A DNA stretch of 23,411 bases, taken from positions 1 through 23,411 of the forward strand of contig CALCOR010000286.1 of the NCBI GenBank assembly GCA_937897085.1, in the 5' to 3' direction. The DNA comes from an uncultured euryarchaeote. GTDB lineage: Archaea > Thermoplasmatota > Poseidoniia > Poseidoniales > Thalassarchaeaceae. The position numbers were made by a program, and so were the translations under genes. Shown piece by piece: positions 21,970 to 23,411 of this stretch (its first letter is position 1; each line of letters begins with the position of its first letter). The notes under the pieces were generated by a model, which worked only from the letters and a program-made list of their open reading frames with translations, did not search any database and had not been told where the DNA came from.

Positions 21970-23411
21970 TCAGACGGCCTCCGCCGTCGCTTGAATCTCG
22001 CTGCACATGTCGGCCACGAGTTCCTCCAACTTCTCCGAATAGCCCTCCTCAAGCCTCCCGCGCATCAGCGTGGTTCGTGCGGGGACGTTGACCACGTCTC
22101 CGAGCAGTGCTCCAGCCGCGATCGCCTTCTTCGACTCCTCCTGGAAGGTGAGAATCGCCTGGGTCATGGCGTACTGCAGCTTGAGGGTGGAATAGGTGTC
22201 CACCGGGTGGAAGGCGTTCTGCTGTAGGAAGTATTCGCGAATCATTCGCGCCACCTCGAGCGTCAGTTGCTGGTCGATGGGCAGTGCGTCCGAACCGACC
22301 AGCTGCACGATCTCCTGCAATTCCGCCTCGACCTGCAGCAGGCTGCTGATCTCGGTGCGCACCTCGGGGAAGTCCGAGGCGATGTTCTCGCGGTACCACG
22401 CGTCCAATGACTGCGGGTAGAGCGAGTAGGACTGCAGCCAGTTGATTGACGGGAAGTGGCGCTGGCGGGCAAGGCCGGCGTCCAGTCCCCAGAACACCTT
22501 GACGATGCGCAGTGTCCCTTGGCTGACCGGCTCGGAGATGTCACCGCCTGGTGGTGACACAGCACCGATAATCGAAATCGAGCCGTCCTCGCCGCCGAGC
22601 GTCTCGACACGCCCGGAGCGCTCGTAGAACTCAGCAAGTCTGCTGGATAGGTATGCGGGATAGCCCTCTTCTCCGGGCATCTCCTCGAGTCGGCTGGAGA
22701 TTTCACGCATGGCCTCGGCCCAGCGAGAAGTAGAGTCGGCCATCAGCGCGACATGGAATCCCATGTCGCGGTAAAATTCGGCGATGGTGACGCCGGTGTA
22801 GACCGAAGCCTCGCGGGCGGCCACAGGCATGTTCGACGTGTTGGCGATCATGCAGGTGCGGTTCATCAGCGGCTTGCCGGTGTTCGGGTCGATGAGCTCA
22901 GGGAACTCGGTGAGCACCTCGGTCATCTCGTTGCCTCGTTCTCCACAGCCGATGTAGACCACGATCTGCGCGTCAGACCACTTGGCGAGCGCCTGTTGAG
23001 CGACCGTCTTACCACTCCCGAATGGGCCAGGAATGCCGGCGGTACCACCTTTGGCGAGAGGGAACAAGAAGTCGAGAATCCTCTGGCCGGTGACCAGCGG
23101 TACGTCGGGCGCGTGCTTGCGAATGTAGGGTCTGGGTGAGCGCACAGGCCAGCGTTGCATCATCGCCAGTTCGCTGCCGTCGGAGAGGGTGCAGACCGTC
23201 TCGGTGACGTTGTATTCACCTGAACTGATCGACTCCACGGTGCCTCCTTTGCCAGGCGGTACCATGACCTGGTGCAGGATGGTTTCCGTCTCTTGGACGG
23301 TGCCGATGGTATCGCCCTCGCTGACTTCGTCCCCTTTCTTGACCGTGGGTGTGAACTCCCACTTCTTCTCCATGTCAAGACCGTCAGCATCGACGCCGCG
23401 GGTGATGAACA
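21970..23411 (-). CDS. atpA: A-type ATP synthase subunit A, partial (N-terminus beyond window)
   Basis: This is the catalytic subunit. About 479 residues are visible; roughly the first 110 lie outside the window, and the frame is still open at base 23411. Seen: the end of the family-specific bulge region ([24 protein letters not shown]), [22 protein letters not shown], Walker A GPFGSGKT (about 23028-23005), [35 protein letters not shown], the GAVSPPGGD turn, and [11 protein letters not shown]. No intein interrupts the P-loop, although some archaeal A subunits carry one there. It is upstream of atpB and atpD in the usual A-B-D order. Confidence 0.97.
   Translation of the reverse strand, partial: FITRGVDADGLDMEKKWEFTPTVKKGDEVSEGDTIGTVQETETILHQVMVPPGKGGTVESISSGEYNVTETVCTLSDGSELAMMQRWPVRSPRPYIRKHAPDVPLVTGQRILDFLFPLAKGGTAGIPGPFGSGKTVAQQALAKWSDAQIVVYIGCGERGNEMTEVLTEFPELIDPNTGKPLMNRTCMIANTSNMPVAAREASVYTGVTIAEFYRDMGFHVALMADSTSRWAEAMREISSRLEEMPGEEGYPAYLSSRLAEFYERSGRVETLGGEDGSISIIGAVSPPGGDISEPVSQGTLRIVKVFWGLDAGLARQRHFPSINWLQSYSLYPQSLDAWYRENIASDFPEVRTEISSLLQVEAELQEIVQLVGSDALPIDQQLTLEVARMIREYFLQQNAFHPVDTYSTLKLQYAMTQAILTFQEESKKAIAAGALLGDVVNVPARTTLMRGRLEEGYSEKLEELVADMCSEIQATAEAV

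Noticed and set aside
22960..23060. Intein at the P-loop of atpA
   Set aside because: The P-loop [12 protein letters not shown] is continuous with its flanks; there is no insertion.
1..23411. tRNA genes, CRISPR array, insertion sequences or prophage parts
   Set aside because: By eye I saw no cloverleaf in the gaps, no regularly spaced repeats and no transposase or integrase. A covariance-model search was not possible.

Overview
The window is a chromosomal piece of a euryarchaeon. The archaeal marks are A-type ATP synthase subunits A, B and D, ribosomal protein eS6, initiation factor aIF2 gamma, an Orc1/Cdc6 initiator and a DUF357 protein. Class II HMG-CoA reductase, a cold-shock-domain protein, an SMC-ScpA-ScpB set, moderately high GC and strong Shine-Dalgarno sites (GGAGGTGA type) together suggest a Thermoplasmata-related lineage, most likely marine Poseidoniales (Marine Group II). 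That placement is inference from gene content; no database search was possible. Nothing looks like a phage, plasmid or transposon.

Layout: 1-1260 (minus) holds aIF2 gamma (cut by the window edge) and eS6, with their own promoter. 1348-5900 (minus) is a four-gene run: an AAA+-like protein with a substituted Walker A lysine, a long acidic linker and a winged helix; a beta-propeller protein; a DUF357 protein; and Orc1/Cdc6. 5901-6230 is a non-coding, locally AT-rich divergent region with a 14-bp perfect palindrome and several TTAACG sites. It could be an operator array or a replication origin. 6231-7526 (plus) is HMG-CoA reductase, for isoprenoid lipids. 7533-13270 (minus) is a compact smc-scpA-scpB operon for chromosome condensation. 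13475-14284 (minus) is a four-helix membrane protein with a C-terminal zinc-binding-like CxxCxGxGCxxC motif. 14400-16034 (plus) is L-aspartate oxidase (NAD synthesis), followed by a small cold-shock protein. 16348-23411 (minus) is the end of the A-ATPase operon (atpA-atpB-atpD), followed by a large membrane protein that looks like a catalytically dead site-2 protease with a big extracytoplasmic domain, then ketopantoate reductase (CoA synthesis).

The most unusual items are: (i) the pseudo site-2 protease directly behind the ATP synthase genes, with its likely ribosome-binding site inside a hairpin; (ii) the AAA+-like/beta-propeller/DUF357/Cdc6 cluster next to the palindrome-rich region; (iii) an apparent CUG start codon for aIF2 gamma, which also lacks the zinc-knuckle cysteines; (iv) the uncharacterised membrane protein with the CxxCxGxGCxxC tail. 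The remaining genes look like ordinary housekeeping genes with intact key motifs.
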